A stretch of DNA of 64,000 bases, from assembly GCA_943788935.1 (NCBI GenBank), contig CALSSE010000005.1, positions 248,001 to 312,000 of the forward strand, written 5' to 3'. The DNA is from an uncultured bacterium. Its GTDB lineage: Bacteria > Myxococcota_A > Bradymonadia > UBA7976 > VGTA01. This document shows positions 1-9,693 of the stretch, piece after piece (position 1 is the first letter of the stretch; every line of letters begins with the position of its first letter). The notes beneath the pieces are model-generated. The model was not told where the DNA came from. It saw only the letters and a list, made by a program, of their open reading frames with translations, and made no database searches. A program made the translations under genes and the position numbers.

Positions 1-3000
1 GCTTACTAAGAGTTGAACCTCTCCACTAGCGCTCTCTTGCCCCTTCCCTCCATACACTTTAAGGAGCTCTGTGAGAGACCCCTCTCGACTCTGATCTTCA
101 CTCAGCGCCTGTAACAGCTTCACCTCTAACTGAGAGAGACTCCGAGCGCGAGCTTCAGCCTCGTGATCTTCAGTTAAAGGCTTATCTTCGGTAGGCCAAG
201 CCTTGAGTAAACTCACCCAATGATTAATCGCGGTAGATCGTAGACGCTCATTCGCTGACTCAAAGCCCCTAGTTAAGATCTGTAAACCTCGAGTTGGGTA
301 GAGCTCAAGGAGAGCTCTCATCGCGGTCGAAGCACCGATCCCGTCATCGCTATGAATCAGCTCTAGCGCCCTCTCATCGCTTACTCTCGCCAACAGCTGA
401 GCGCCGCGCTCTATACAGGTAGACTGCCCGCTAGAGATTAAGAGCTCCGCTCGACCTAAATCACTGAGTTGCAGAACCTCCCCCTCTTCATCAAGGACAA
501 TGAGAGCGCGTCTCTGCAAGCTATCATCGAGGCGTAAGCTCATCTGCAAGAGCGCTCGTGCGCCGATCGGATCCGACGGGAATAACGGGACTAGAGCCTG
601 CAAGCTCTGCTCATCACGATGAGCTGAAATCAAGCTCGCATAAGTCCCAAAAGCGAGGGCCTCTGCCTCCGCTTGGGTCAAGTTCAAGGTGATCGGGTTC
701 GGTGGCGTCAAAGATGAGCGACCGAGACGTTTCGCACAAGCCTCAGCGAGCTGGTGTTGTCGTCGCAGCTCAGCGGTCCATCTCTTGGCTTCTTCACTGC
801 TCCGCGGGAGATGACTGAGCGCCTCGGCGGCATATGTCCGCGCTCTTGCTTCAACATGGGTGAGACAGCGAGCGAGGAGGCTCCAACACTCGCTGTTCAT
901 CCAGTGGGGCTTGCTCCCCTGCGGCTTCTTCTCTCTCTCTCCTGACTCGAAAGAAGACATCTCCGCCTCCCACTTAAGGTCGGCTGGAGGTCGGCGAGCG
1001 CTCATCTCCTCTGCCCACCCATCAGCGAGCTGCTCTAGGCTGTGAGCACGAGAGATCCAGTCAGCACAGCGACGACGCAGTTGGTAGTCATCACTGGAGA
1101 GTCCAGCGATCAGTAGAGGACAGTCGCCGCCATGACTCAAAAGTTTGATCAGCTCCATATACATCACCGACTCACCCCCGCGCCCACCACGGTTGATCAG
1201 TCGCGAGAGGCGACGCTCCTCTTCCATGCCTCCCAGAGTGAGAGAGGCCTTGATATCCTCGTCGTCGGTTAGCTCAGCGCTGAGCTGGTTCATCCCTCGT
1301 TGATCACTCAATGAGATGAGCGCCCAAGCGATCGAATGATCTTGATCATCCGACTTCAACTGACTCGCGAGCGCAGTGGTCGCCTCTGCTGGTGCACACG
1401 CTCTTAGTGAAGCCCGCAAAGTGTGAGCGAGCTCTTCATCAATCGCGCTCATCGCGCCTTCACTTCGATAGCGCTCAAGGAGAGCCCACACGGCGGTAAA
1501 CCCTCCCTCAAATCGACCTTCAACGATGACTTTCACCGCGGCGGTGACCCGGTCTCTCCATCGTCGGTGTGCTCTCGTGACCGCTCCCTCGATCTGATCA
1601 TTGACCGAGACCAACGCTTGTAGAGACTGCTCAGCGAAGACTATGCCTACAGCGCTCGCCTCTGATCCACTGCTCGCTTCTGATCCACTGCCCGCCTCGG
1701 ATTCACTCACCCCTGCTCGAGCTTGAGCGCTCGCTGCGACGAACGCTCTCTGTTGAGCAGAGAGCGCCAAGGTGACCTGTCTCTTCCATTGCAAGTCATC
1801 TAAGAGTCCAAACTCTCCCCCTGCCGATTCCTGCGCAGCGATCACCTGCTCGGCTTGGGGAGCCGGAGTCTGTAGGGCCTCTAGCGCAACACTGAGAGCC
1901 CTCTCATCACCAACTCTCGCCAGAGTGAGCGCAGCTCGATCTCGTATGTCAGCATGATCATGATCGAGGAGTTTGGCGGCGACTGAGACCACCTCATCAC
2001 CCTTAAGCGCCTCAAAGGCGAGGTCACGAATCTCACTCACCCCATCAGAGATCGCGCGAAGAAGTGTCTCTCCTCGCCACGTCATCTTCTTTGGCGCTTT
2101 AGCAGCCGCTTCGACAGCGAGAGAACGCAGAGAGCTCTCCTCGAAAGTCAACCCCTCTTCGATTAAGGTCTCGAGATCATCTTCAGCGATCTTGAGCGCC
2201 GCTTTCAACGCCGCTTGAGCGATAACCACATGGGGGTTGGCGACCAAAGCTCGAAGTCTAGAACGCGCTTGATCAGGTCGTGACGTCTCACTGAGCGACT
2301 CGATCGCGCTGAGAGTCATATCTTCGTGTGGACTATTGAGGACGAGGTCAATGGCTTTAAATCGGTCCTCTCCAACGAGGAGGCCCTCACCCTCCACCCG
2401 AGCGATCAACTGCTTATGTGCCTCTTGTCTCAAGGAGCGCAACGGATCGCTGAAGAGCGAACTCATCACTTCGGCTTGAGCGCGCGCTCGCTCGCCCTCA
2501 TCGATCTCAATCTCCATGACCGTGGTTGCCGGCTGGCTAGCTTCCTCGATCATCTGAGTAAACTCGGTCTCACTGATGACTGGGACACCTAGCTTCTTGG
2601 CTTTATCGAGCTTAGACCCCGCTTTTCCTGCATCTCCTATCACTAAGTAGCTGAGGTTCCCATTCACGCTAGAGGCGGCTAAACCGCCGAGCGCCTTTAC
2701 CTGAGTTTGGGCATCACCGCGCTTCATCGTAGTCAGGGTGCCGGTGAAGAGGAAGCTCTGACCACCGAGACCTCCACCTGTACCTCCTGTCCCTGCCTCA
2801 GAAGAGACTTCTTTCCCGTCTCCTTTAAGCTCGACGAGGAGATCACTTAACGCGAGTCGACGCACCTCATCATGAGTGCTCTCTAGGATCAAAGCGAGCG
2901 CTCCCTCTTTGCTTCCCCCTATCAGGTCTTTGAGATAGAGCTTGCGAGCCTCTTGAGCCAAAGTGAGGTCATCTTTATGACAGAGAGCCGCGGCGAGGAT

Positions 3001-4437
3001 CGAGCGTAAAGCGTCACTCTCAGCCCCATAAATTGTCATCCCTACTCGATAAACGTCACTCCCTTGCAAGGCGCTAAGCGCCGCTAGACGAACATCACCA
3101 TAGGTCGCGCTCAAACCCACTCGCGCATAGTTTATAGGGTCGTGATAGAGAGAAGAGAGGCCATGATAGGCACACAGACGAACCTCGCTCTCGTTATCGC
3201 TGACGAGACGCTCAAGTTGAGCGTGGGCTCTCCGCTCTCCACGTTGAGCGAGAGAGGCGAGGCCGCGCGTGGCCCTAAGTCTCACAAAAAGCGCTAAGGA
3301 ACGACTGAGCGCGAGGAGGGCAGGGAGAGCGCGGAGGTCACCGCTCATGGCTAGAGCGATCGGCCCATAAACAGCGATGTCATCTCGACCGCTAGCGCTG
3401 ATCTCAAAGAGGAGCTGACGAGCACGCTCATCGAGCGCTCCCTCAGAGGCTTGGGGTCGCTCTGCGTTAAGCGCCGCCGCTCTCTCTTCTCCGCTCAGCC
3501 GACGAGCGCTAACCTTATTCAGGGACTCATGAAGGAGGGCATCCTGCGTTCTGAGGAGATCACCGAGGCTGGGGTACCCGAGTAAGGTCACCGCGAGAGC
3601 GTATCGTCTCACCTCTTCATCCTCATGCTCTCTAAGGAGCTGAAGACGTCCATTAACGCTTGGATCAGAGGTTAACCCCTCTTCCCAAAGACGATGCAAC
3701 GCCATGGTCTTTACTTGAGTCTGACTAGAGTTTAGGCCGACGAGGAGTGATCGGGGGGCGTGATAGCAGCGCTCTAGTTGCTGCCGAGCGGACTCCGCTC
3801 GCTTGATGTGATCATGATCTAGCTCACTTTTTAAGAGAGATATCGCTTGATCATCTCCTCGCTCCCCTCGCTCACCGAGCGCCTGTAAGGCGAGATTGAC
3901 TACAGTCGACTCTCCTACGGACAGCGCTCTCTGCATGGGATATAGACTCTCTTTACCATAAGCCTTACGGAGAGCCTTAAATGCTCCCTTTGCGGTAGCG
4001 GACTGATCCGCTGAGAGGAGTCGTGTAAGAGCATGGATCACCGCAGGATGATCATAACCAATGATCGCTTTGAGCGCCGTCTCTCTTAAGCTCGGACTTG
4101 CATCATTCGCCGCAACCCACTCTAAGGAAGAGATGGCATCGCTGTCGCCCCAAGAGATCAATCGCTGAACAGTCGACTGACGAATCGTCTCCTCTTCGTC
4201 ACTCAGTCTAGCTTTGGTCCATGACTGTTCACCCTCTGCCCGCCAACTCGGCATAGCGCTGAGCCGACCTCGCTCAGCGCTGACATCTTCCCCCGAGACG
4301 ACAGCCTCTTCTTCTGAGGGATTGAGCAGAGAATAGATTAAGAGCTGATTCTCCCCCATAAAAGCGAGGGCGGGCTCTGCTCGCCACTCTCCCTCAAGAT
4401 CTTTACGAAGATACTCCGCCGCGGTCGCTGCCTGTAT
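1..4437 (-). CDS. HEAT-repeat protein with internal BRCT domain (3' end beyond window)
   Basis: The minus-strand frame stays open from about 4437 to the left edge, giving at least 1,450 residues, so the C-terminus is missing. Most of it reads as alpha-helical HEAT-like repeats, with recurring pieces such as DERALSVALEAL and HADIRDRAALTLARVGD. At about residues 555-630 (bases 2775-2545) there is a BRCT domain of the NAD-ligase/RFC1 type, with FTGTLTTMKRGDA, the GG turn, YLVIGDAGKAGSKLDKA, LGVPVISETEF. HEAT arrays are protein-binding scaffolds and BRCT domains bind phosphoproteins or DNA ends; the role here is unknown. The start is odd: an in-frame TAG lies at 4449-4447, an ideal AGGAGG at 4448-4443, and five bases later comes ATA (4437-4435). 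The first in-frame ATG is at 4359-4357, 26 codons on. The gene overlaps the 3' end of the upstream propeller gene by 35 bp, suggesting translational coupling. Confidence 0.75.
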   Translation of the reverse strand, partial: MQAATAAEYLRKDLEGEWRAEPALAFMGENQLLIYSLLNPSEEEAVVSGEDVSAERGRLSAMPSWRAEGEQSWTKARLSDEEETIRQSTVQRLISWGDSDAISSLEWVAANDASPSLRETALKAIIGYDHPAVIHALTRLLSADQSATAKGAFKALRKAYGKESLYPMQRALSVGESTVVNLALQALGERGERGDDQAISLLKSELDHDHIKRAESARQQLERCYHAPRSLLVGLNSSQTQVKTMALHRLWEEGLTSDPSVNGRLQLLREHEDEEVRRYALAVTLLGYPSLGDLLRTQDALLHESLNKVSARRLSGEERAAALNAERPQASEGALDERARQLLFEISASGRDDIAVYGPIALAMSGDLRALPALLALSRSLALFVRLRATRGLASLAQRGERRAHAQLERLVSDNESEVRLCAYHGLSSLYHDPINYARVGLSATYGDVRLAALSALQGSDVYRVGMTIYGAESDALRSILAAALCHKDDLTLAQEARKLYLKDLIGGSKEGALALILESTHDEVRRLALSDLLVELKGDGKEVSSEAGTGGTGGGLGGQSFLFTGTLTTMKRGDAQTQVKALGGLAASSVNGNLSYLVIGDAGKAGSKLDKAKKLGVPVISETEFTQMIEEASQPATTVMEIEIDEGERARAQAEVMSSLFSDPLRSLRQEAHKQLIARVEGEGLLVGEDRFKAIDLVLNSPHEDMTLSAIESLSETSRPDQARSRLRALVANPHVVIAQAALKAALKIAEDDLETLIEEGLTFEESSLRSLAVEAAAKAPKKMTWRGETLLRAISDGVSEIRDLAFEALKGDEVVSVAAKLLDHDHADIRDRAALTLARVGDERALSVALEALQTPAPQAEQVIAAQESAGGEFGLLDDLQWKRQVTLALSAQQRAFVAASAQARAGVSESEAGSGSEASSGSEASAVGIVFAEQSLQALVSVNDQIEGAVTRAHRRWRDRVTAAVKVIVEGRFEGGFTAVWALLERYRSEGAMSAIDEELAHTLRASLRACAPAEATTALASQLKSDDQDHSIAWALISLSDQRGMNQLSAELTDDEDIKASLTLGGMEEERRLSRLINRGGRGGESVMYMELIKLLSHGGDCPLLIAGLSSDDYQLRRRCADWISRAHSLEQLADGWAEEMSARRPPADLKWEAEMSSFESGEREKKPQGSKPHWMNSECWSLLARCLTHVEARARTYAAEALSHLPRSSEEAKRWTAELRRQHQLAEACAKRLGRSSLTPPNPITLNLTQAEAEALAFGTYASLISAHRDEQSLQALVPLFPSDPIGARALLQMSLRLDDSLQRRALIVLDEEGEVLQLSDLGRAELLISSGQSTCIERGAQLLARVSDERALELIHSDDGIGASTAMRALLELYPTRGLQILTRGFESANERLRSTAINHWVSLLKAWPTEDKPLTEDHEAEARARSLSQLEVKLLQALSEDQSREGSLTELLKVYGGKGQESASGEVQLLVS

Positions 4438-5344
4438 CGTTCCCTCCTAATTCAACACATACCTCATCATGAGTAACCGGTCGATGATTGGAGTATGAGT
4501 CTCGCCACGCTCTCACACCGTCATGAGCGATAGTGTAAAATCTATTGAGTGGTCCATTAACGAGAGCGAATGGAGGAGAGCTGTGTAAACCTTTAGCCTT
4601 CGCGGCTCTGGGCATAGGCTCCAAGTCATCGAGACGAGTCTGGGCGAGGGTAAGATCCTCACTGTAAGAGAGCAGATAGCCCTTTTGATCGGCGTGGACA
4701 AAACCTAAGGCGCAGATCGGCTCTTGGTGAGTCTGAGCGAAGAGGGGTGACCACGTCTCTCCTGAGCCTCTGAGGCTCTCAAACCATAACGCGACTCGCC
4801 CATCACTCAAACCTACAGCGATCACGCCAGGACCTGCTTTAGTGGTAGTAAGGCTCACCGACTCTCCTAAGGAACCACGCCAGACCACCTCGCTCTGCGC
4901 TGTCGAAGAGTTGTCGGCGCTTGTGACATGAACGAGAACCCACTCGTCTTCTCCAACAGCGATAAGGGTGTAGAGACCACCTTGAGCACAAAACATCGCC
5001 TTTGGATTATCGCTGAGCAGCTCGATATGACCTCTCGGTTTCAGCTCACCATCTTCACTCTCTAGCGTGTAGACTGCACCTGCTTCACCAATTGCCCATA
5101 AGGAGTGTTCACGAGCGTCATACTCAAGCCAGTTGAGCTTGAGGTCAGCGTTTAACTGATCTAAGCCTGCGCTCTCTTGTATCTTAGAGTCTTCAAGCTC
5201 TCCCTTGCTCCACCGATGGAGCGGGAAGCGATAGAGACCGAGCGCCTCCCCCTCTGTATGGGTAGAGCGCACATAAAGGCTCTGATGAGCATAAATGATC
5301 TGCTGAGGAGCGCCACGAAGTGGGAGGTGGAGGCTGCCTTTCAT
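4403..5344 (-). CDS. Beta-propeller-like (WD40-type) protein
   Basis: This 313-residue protein has no signal peptide. It shows repeated beta-rich blades of the WD40/PQQ type: EHSLWAIGEAGAVYTLE, GPGVIAVGLSDGRVALW, GYLLSYSEDLTLAQT and NRFYTIAHDGVRAW, spaced about 40-50 residues apart. Such propellers usually serve as protein-interaction platforms; no catalytic motif is visible. It sits between a 1063-aa unknown gene and the HEAT/BRCT gene on the same strand, and its last 35 bp overlap the latter. The three are probably one operon and one complex, but that is inference. The ATG at 5344 has only a weak Shine-Dalgarno sequence. The exact propeller family was not recognised. Confidence 0.7.
   Translation of the reverse strand: MKGSLHLPLRGAPQQIIYAHQSLYVRSTHTEGEALGLYRFPLHRWSKGELEDSKIQESAGLDQLNADLKLNWLEYDAREHSLWAIGEAGAVYTLESEDGELKPRGHIELLSDNPKAMFCAQGGLYTLIAVGEDEWVLVHVTSADNSSTAQSEVVWRGSLGESVSLTTTKAGPGVIAVGLSDGRVALWFESLRGSGETWSPLFAQTHQEPICALGFVHADQKGYLLSYSEDLTLAQTRLDDLEPMPRAAKAKGLHSSPPFALVNGPLNRFYTIAHDGVRAWRDSYSNHRPVTHDEVCVELGGNDTGSDRGGVSS
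4435..4448 (-). promoter_or_regulatory. Strong ribosome binding site followed by ATA, candidate non-standard start
   Basis: On the minus strand AGGAGG (4448-4443) is followed after five bases by ATA (4437-4435). The same frame has a TAG overlapping the AGGAGG, so no upstream start is possible. The next ATG, 26 codons downstream, has no comparable Shine-Dalgarno sequence. AUA initiation is rare but known in bacteria; an ATG-to-ATA change or a base error would give the same picture. Confidence 0.45.
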
Positions 5345-5485
5345 ATCCGTTTACCTTTCGACGGCCCTCTTGGTCAATGCTGGGCTCGATAGATGATCAT
5401 TCTTTAGAGAGAGTCAGTGGATGAGGAGAAACGTAAGCTAGAGAGTGGAGTCCTCCAGAGGCGAGCTCTGAAGATTAAGCCCACG

Positions 5486-8400
5486 CTACGCTGTCGTGGT
5501 GAAGAGAAGAGGATGGGCAGCGCGCATACGAGTGAGCGCCACGAGACAAGCAGAGCGCTCCGAGCGCCCTCGTGAGCTCATAAACTCTTCAAGAATAGGC
5601 TTGACGAGGACCGCGAATTCTCGGTCTCGTACGGCGAGGTCACGGATCGCCTTAATGAGATTAACTTTATTGCGCCACGCCGGGGTCGCGTGGGTCAAAC
5701 GACCTAAATTATCTTTGGTCGGGTGGGTCGGTGAGAGCCGAAAGAGGGTTCGAGTCAAGAAGTCAGAGATCCAGGTTAGAGACGCTATAGGGAGGGAGGC
5801 TTCTTCTCGAGTTCCCTCTCCAAGATATCGCCGCCCCTTCAACTCTTGAGGGCGCTTACCGCTCGGTGGTTTAGCGCTGACCACTTCGATCTGCCTTTTA
5901 GCCACTGCGCTCCGTGGAGAGACGCTCTGCGCGTGTGGTGTCCATGGCGCGGTGACCTCGCGATGGCGTAGTTTCTCCCAAAGTAACTTCACGACACCCT
6001 CACATACTCGACGATCGCTGCTCTCAACGAGGAGAGCGATCCGCTCGGGATGAGCGAAGCGCTCAGGATGCTCACCGATCAATGAGAGCCCGAGGTCACG
6101 AACTTGTGACCTTGAAGAGAAACAGAAGGAATAGAGGCCATTAGGGTCAAACTGCTCAAGGCGTACATCGATGCGAGCCGCTGCAGAGAGCGGTGTAGCG
6201 CTCATGGCTACAAGGAGGTGGTCTTGAACATCGGAGAATCCCTTCTCGAAGAAGGGGAGGAGCTCATCAAAGCTGAGGGGAGCTGTCGACGTCCATCGTT
6301 GATAGCACACTTCTCCTAACCGGAGAGCGAGAGATCGATTCTCTTCATGTGTAGATCGAGCGAGGGTGGAGTACACCTCAAAGCTGAGCTGTTGGTCAGT
6401 GATCGCCAACACCTCAGGGAGAGCCTTGGCGTTAGGGTTATCTGCTGTCAAGAAGGCGTTCACTCGGGACTTGAAAAGTCGACGGAGGATCGTCCGCTGT
6501 TCATCGTTTCGATCGGAGCGGATAAGCTGACGGAGCAGCGCGTTAAAACCGTCCGCAACGCTCGGCTCACGATCGATCGCCTCTCTTCCCTCTTCTTCAC
6601 TCTTGGCCTCTAAACACACCAAGTGAGCGATCGAGATGGACTTGATGACGTATGACCGATATGCCCTCGCCGACCAGCTCTCATCAAGGCCCTGTTGAAT
6701 GAGCCACCAAATGCCAACCTCTTGTGGTTCGAAATAGGTAGGGGTAAGAAGCCATTCACGACTCAGCTCAGCGACCTCTGTCTGATAATCGAGCTCCCCG
6801 CGCCACTCTTCTCCCTCTTCTCCAAGTCCGTTCTGCCACTCTCCTTCGCGCCAACGATCCCTATCGATCACCATGCGTAACCACTGGGCTTCAAGCGGCT
6901 GGGCTGAGATCCAATCACTCTTCACCCATCGCTTGAGGTGGGTGCGCCCCGACCGTTCAGGGTGCAGTAGTAACATCCGCAGCTGAGCGGCGCTCAAGCG
7001 AGAGAGAAGCCTCCCCTCCTCCCGCTCAGCGCTTAAGCCCTCAAAGGCTGCCTTAGCGCTAGTGTCTCGCCACTTCTTAGGGGTAAGGAGCGACCAATAA
7101 AAGTCAAAGAGGTCCCCGCCTAACGGTGTAAAGGCGCTATCTTGTAGTAAGCTCATAGCCCACTGGCTAACTTGGGTGCTCTCGGCGTTGATCAGCTCAG
7201 TGAACCACCCATAGGTGAGGTCTTTTCCAGAGAAGAGCTTCACGAAGTGTGTGGTTCCAAAGTTAAATGAGGAGTCCTCGATGATGAGGCTTGTCCACTG
7301 CTCAAAGGTAAGCGAGAAATGACCAGCGGCGGGATCGAGAAGAGACTCCCCTAGCTGACGAAGCTCTGCGCGATCAGACCTAATTAGAGCCATCGCTTGA
7401 TCGACGGTAAGCTGAGAGATTAAGGCCCGGGGGTGGGCTTGAAAATAAGTGAGCGCATACTCCGTCATCTTCCGATAAGTAGACCACAACAGAGAGAGGA
7501 GAGGCTTGTGAAAGCCTAAAGACTCATACTCCGCTTGAGGGTGCAGGCAGATCTCAGAGAACCAAGAGAGCAGAAAACGATCTTTGTCTTGATGCTTGAG
7601 ACGAGTAATCCGCTCTACCCATGAGGCGTCTAAGCTCTGTAGTTTTGGCTTAAAGTCAGTGACGAGAGCAGCGCTCACAAAGTTGATGACCAGCTCATTC
7701 CCTGCCTCTTCTAATAGACGTAAAAGAGGGGCCTCGCTCCTCTTCCACAGCTCAGGATAGGCGTGTTGACCATAGTGTGGCTCTCGGGGATAATGATAGA
7801 AGTTCTCGGCTTGATAGCGCTTGGTCTCATGAAAGAGGATATGATTGCGTAACCAAGCGTGAGTGAGCCCCCATATTTGATCATTTTTTTGATAATGCTT
7901 AAGCACTTGAGCAGCGACATCGGGATAGAGGCGAGGTTGGTCTTTAGCGATCTCTCGCAGCACCCGCCATGCTCTTCGTAGTAAATAATTGACTGTCGCC
8001 TTACTGACATCTCGATTGTCATATGAATAGGGGACGCTAAAAGGTTTTGAAGGAGGTCGGCGGTTGATATGCTTACCTAGGCGGTTCCCCTCCCGATCAA
8101 GACGGGCCGAGATCACCCCAAACATGACCCAATCTTGTCGACCTGCGCTCTCTTTAAAGATCCTTTTCATCGCCTTCCAAGGCCCATATTTCAGAGGGCA
8201 CTCCGCCATCACTTTTAAGAGCGTCTCTCGACTAAAGGCGTCAGAGGAACCCCACATCTCTAGGAGAAGCTCGGCGAGTTTTAGACGATCAGTCAAGGTC
8301 TCAGCGTTTGAGTCAACTTGAGTCCACAACTCCTTATGCATTCCGGCGATGACCTCCCTGACCTGCTCCCGATTTATTTCACCAGGCTCAAGGCTGATCC

Positions 8401-8677
8401 CGAGGTCATGACAACGCGCATCGAGCGCTCGACTAAAAGTCCACGGACGAAGAGCGTCTAAGAGCTGAACATAGCTGTACTTCGATTTCGACTCCTCGCG
8501 CTGCTCATCGGAGAGCGCTGGGTCAAGTTGAACGAGCTTCACGATATATTCAGCGAGTCGTGGATCTCTCCTGTCTCTCCAAGCTGTCTGTATTCCCTCG
8601 ATAGAGAGGTCGCCTCTATCCCACAGCTCTTGATCTGCATAGCCCAAAAGGAACTCAGCTGATGGTTTAATCGCCAT
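5486..8677 (-). CDS. Large helical-repeat protein of unknown family (1063 aa)
   Basis: I do not recognise this protein. It is 1063 residues, lacks a signal peptide or membrane segments, and is rich in Trp, Arg and Leu in helical stretches resembling HEAT/ARM-type solenoids, for example RAELRQLGESLLDPA and RVCEGVVKLLWEKLRHR. It starts at an ATG preceded by AGGAGG ten bases upstream (8693-8688). It is the first gene of a minus-strand set followed by the propeller protein and the HEAT/BRCT scaffold, so it is probably transcribed from the 8678-8892 intergenic region, divergently from ung. The 140-bp gap to the next gene may hold another promoter. Function is unknown; co-complex formation with its neighbours is a guess from order. 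Confidence 0.65.
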   Translation of the reverse strand: MAIKPSAEFLLGYADQELWDRGDLSIEGIQTAWRDRRDPRLAEYIVKLVQLDPALSDEQREESKSKYSYVQLLDALRPWTFSRALDARCHDLGISLEPGEINREQVREVIAGMHKELWTQVDSNAETLTDRLKLAELLLEMWGSSDAFSRETLLKVMAECPLKYGPWKAMKRIFKESAGRQDWVMFGVISARLDREGNRLGKHINRRPPSKPFSVPYSYDNRDVSKATVNYLLRRAWRVLREIAKDQPRLYPDVAAQVLKHYQKNDQIWGLTHAWLRNHILFHETKRYQAENFYHYPREPHYGQHAYPELWKRSEAPLLRLLEEAGNELVINFVSAALVTDFKPKLQSLDASWVERITRLKHQDKDRFLLSWFSEICLHPQAEYESLGFHKPLLSLLWSTYRKMTEYALTYFQAHPRALISQLTVDQAMALIRSDRAELRQLGESLLDPAAGHFSLTFEQWTSLIIEDSSFNFGTTHFVKLFSGKDLTYGWFTELINAESTQVSQWAMSLLQDSAFTPLGGDLFDFYWSLLTPKKWRDTSAKAAFEGLSAEREEGRLLSRLSAAQLRMLLLHPERSGRTHLKRWVKSDWISAQPLEAQWLRMVIDRDRWREGEWQNGLGEEGEEWRGELDYQTEVAELSREWLLTPTYFEPQEVGIWWLIQQGLDESWSARAYRSYVIKSISIAHLVCLEAKSEEEGREAIDREPSVADGFNALLRQLIRSDRNDEQRTILRRLFKSRVNAFLTADNPNAKALPEVLAITDQQLSFEVYSTLARSTHEENRSLALRLGEVCYQRWTSTAPLSFDELLPFFEKGFSDVQDHLLVAMSATPLSAAARIDVRLEQFDPNGLYSFCFSSRSQVRDLGLSLIGEHPERFAHPERIALLVESSDRRVCEGVVKLLWEKLRHREVTAPWTPHAQSVSPRSAVAKRQIEVVSAKPPSGKRPQELKGRRYLGEGTREEASLPIASLTWISDFLTRTLFRLSPTHPTKDNLGRLTHATPAWRNKVNLIKAIRDLAVRDREFAVLVKPILEEFMSSRGRSERSACLVALTRMRAAHPLLFTTTA

Positions 8678-8898
8678 ACTCTCTCTCCCTCCTCAGTATT
8701 TCTTTACAGACAACTCTCTTGCCGATGTCAGTCTCTCTACGTTTTACAATGTGCTTTGTAAGACAAATAATAGTTCAATACGCAGAGGGACTTATCTGAT
8801 AATCTGTGACAGAAACCACAAGAAAACAAGAATAATTTTGGTAATTACACCCTACTCAATATCTATTATAAACAATGATTTGATGGAGCTCTTTGACC

Positions 8899-9633
8899 AT
8901 GACCGAGAAGCGACCAACTGAACATCGGGGGTCATCCATGACAAGGGATATGAACGCCCCACGCACTCCCCGGTTACACCCGAGTTGGCTCGCTCATCTC
9001 GAACACTATTTTCACGATGAGTCGATGAAGACGCTCAAGGCCTTTCTTGTCGAAGAGCAGCGTCAAGCACAAGTATTTCCTCCCAATCGTCTCATCTTCA
9101 ATGCCTTCAACACGACCCCTCTCTCTCAGGTAAAGGTCGTCATCCTCGGACAAGACCCTTATCACGGTCCAGGACAAGCTCATGGGCTCTCTTTTTCTGT
9201 TCCATCAGGAGTGTACCCTCCCCCCTCTCTGCTCAATATCTTCCAAGAATTGGTCAATGATGTAGGGGTGCCCATGCCAACGAGCGGTGACCTCAGCGAT
9301 TGGGCGAGGCGGGGGGTCTTGTTACTCAATACCGCCCTGACTGTTCGGGCGAGAGCAGCGAATTCTCATCGAGGGCAAGGGTGGGAGAGCTTCACCGATG
9401 AGGTCATCCGAGTCGTGAACAAAGAGAGAGAACGAGTGGTCTTTATGTTATGGGGGCGTAACGCCCGCCAAAAGAAGAACCTAATCGACACTCAACGACA
9501 CTTTATCATCGAGAGCCCCCACCCCTCTCCCTACTCTGCGAACAGCGGCTTCTTCGGCTCTCGCCCCTTCTCCAGAGCGAATCAATTTTTACGTACGCAT
9601 GGACACTCTCCGATCGATTGGAGACTTTCTTGA
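8899..9633 (+). CDS. ung: Uracil-DNA glycosylase (family 1)
   Basis: Removes uracil from DNA by cleaving the N-glycosidic bond, starting base excision repair in the cytoplasm. The family-1 water-activating motif GQDPYHGPGQAHGLSFSV is present with its catalytic Asp, as is the GVLLLNTALTV uracil-pocket strand and the C-terminal loop SPHPSPYS, which carries the catalytic His (the usual form is HPSPLS). Length (244 aa) is normal apart from a longer N-terminus. GGAG at 8885-8888 could serve the in-frame TTG at 8893 (4-base gap) or the ATG at 8899 (10-base gap); a third ATG lies at 8938. It is transcribed divergently from the unknown 1063-aa gene, and the lipoprotein hydrolase follows 60 bp downstream. 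Confidence 0.95.
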   Translation: MTEKRPTEHRGSSMTRDMNAPRTPRLHPSWLAHLEHYFHDESMKTLKAFLVEEQRQAQVFPPNRLIFNAFNTTPLSQVKVVILGQDPYHGPGQAHGLSFSVPSGVYPPPSLLNIFQELVNDVGVPMPTSGDLSDWARRGVLLLNTALTVRARAANSHRGQGWESFTDEVIRVVNKERERVVFMLWGRNARQKKNLIDTQRHFIIESPHPSPYSANSGFFGSRPFSRANQFLRTHGHSPIDWRLS

Positions 9634-9693
9634 GGCGGTTCGACCAAGGCAGTTTATGATCAGACTGATAACAATGAGGAAAGTACAAAGACC

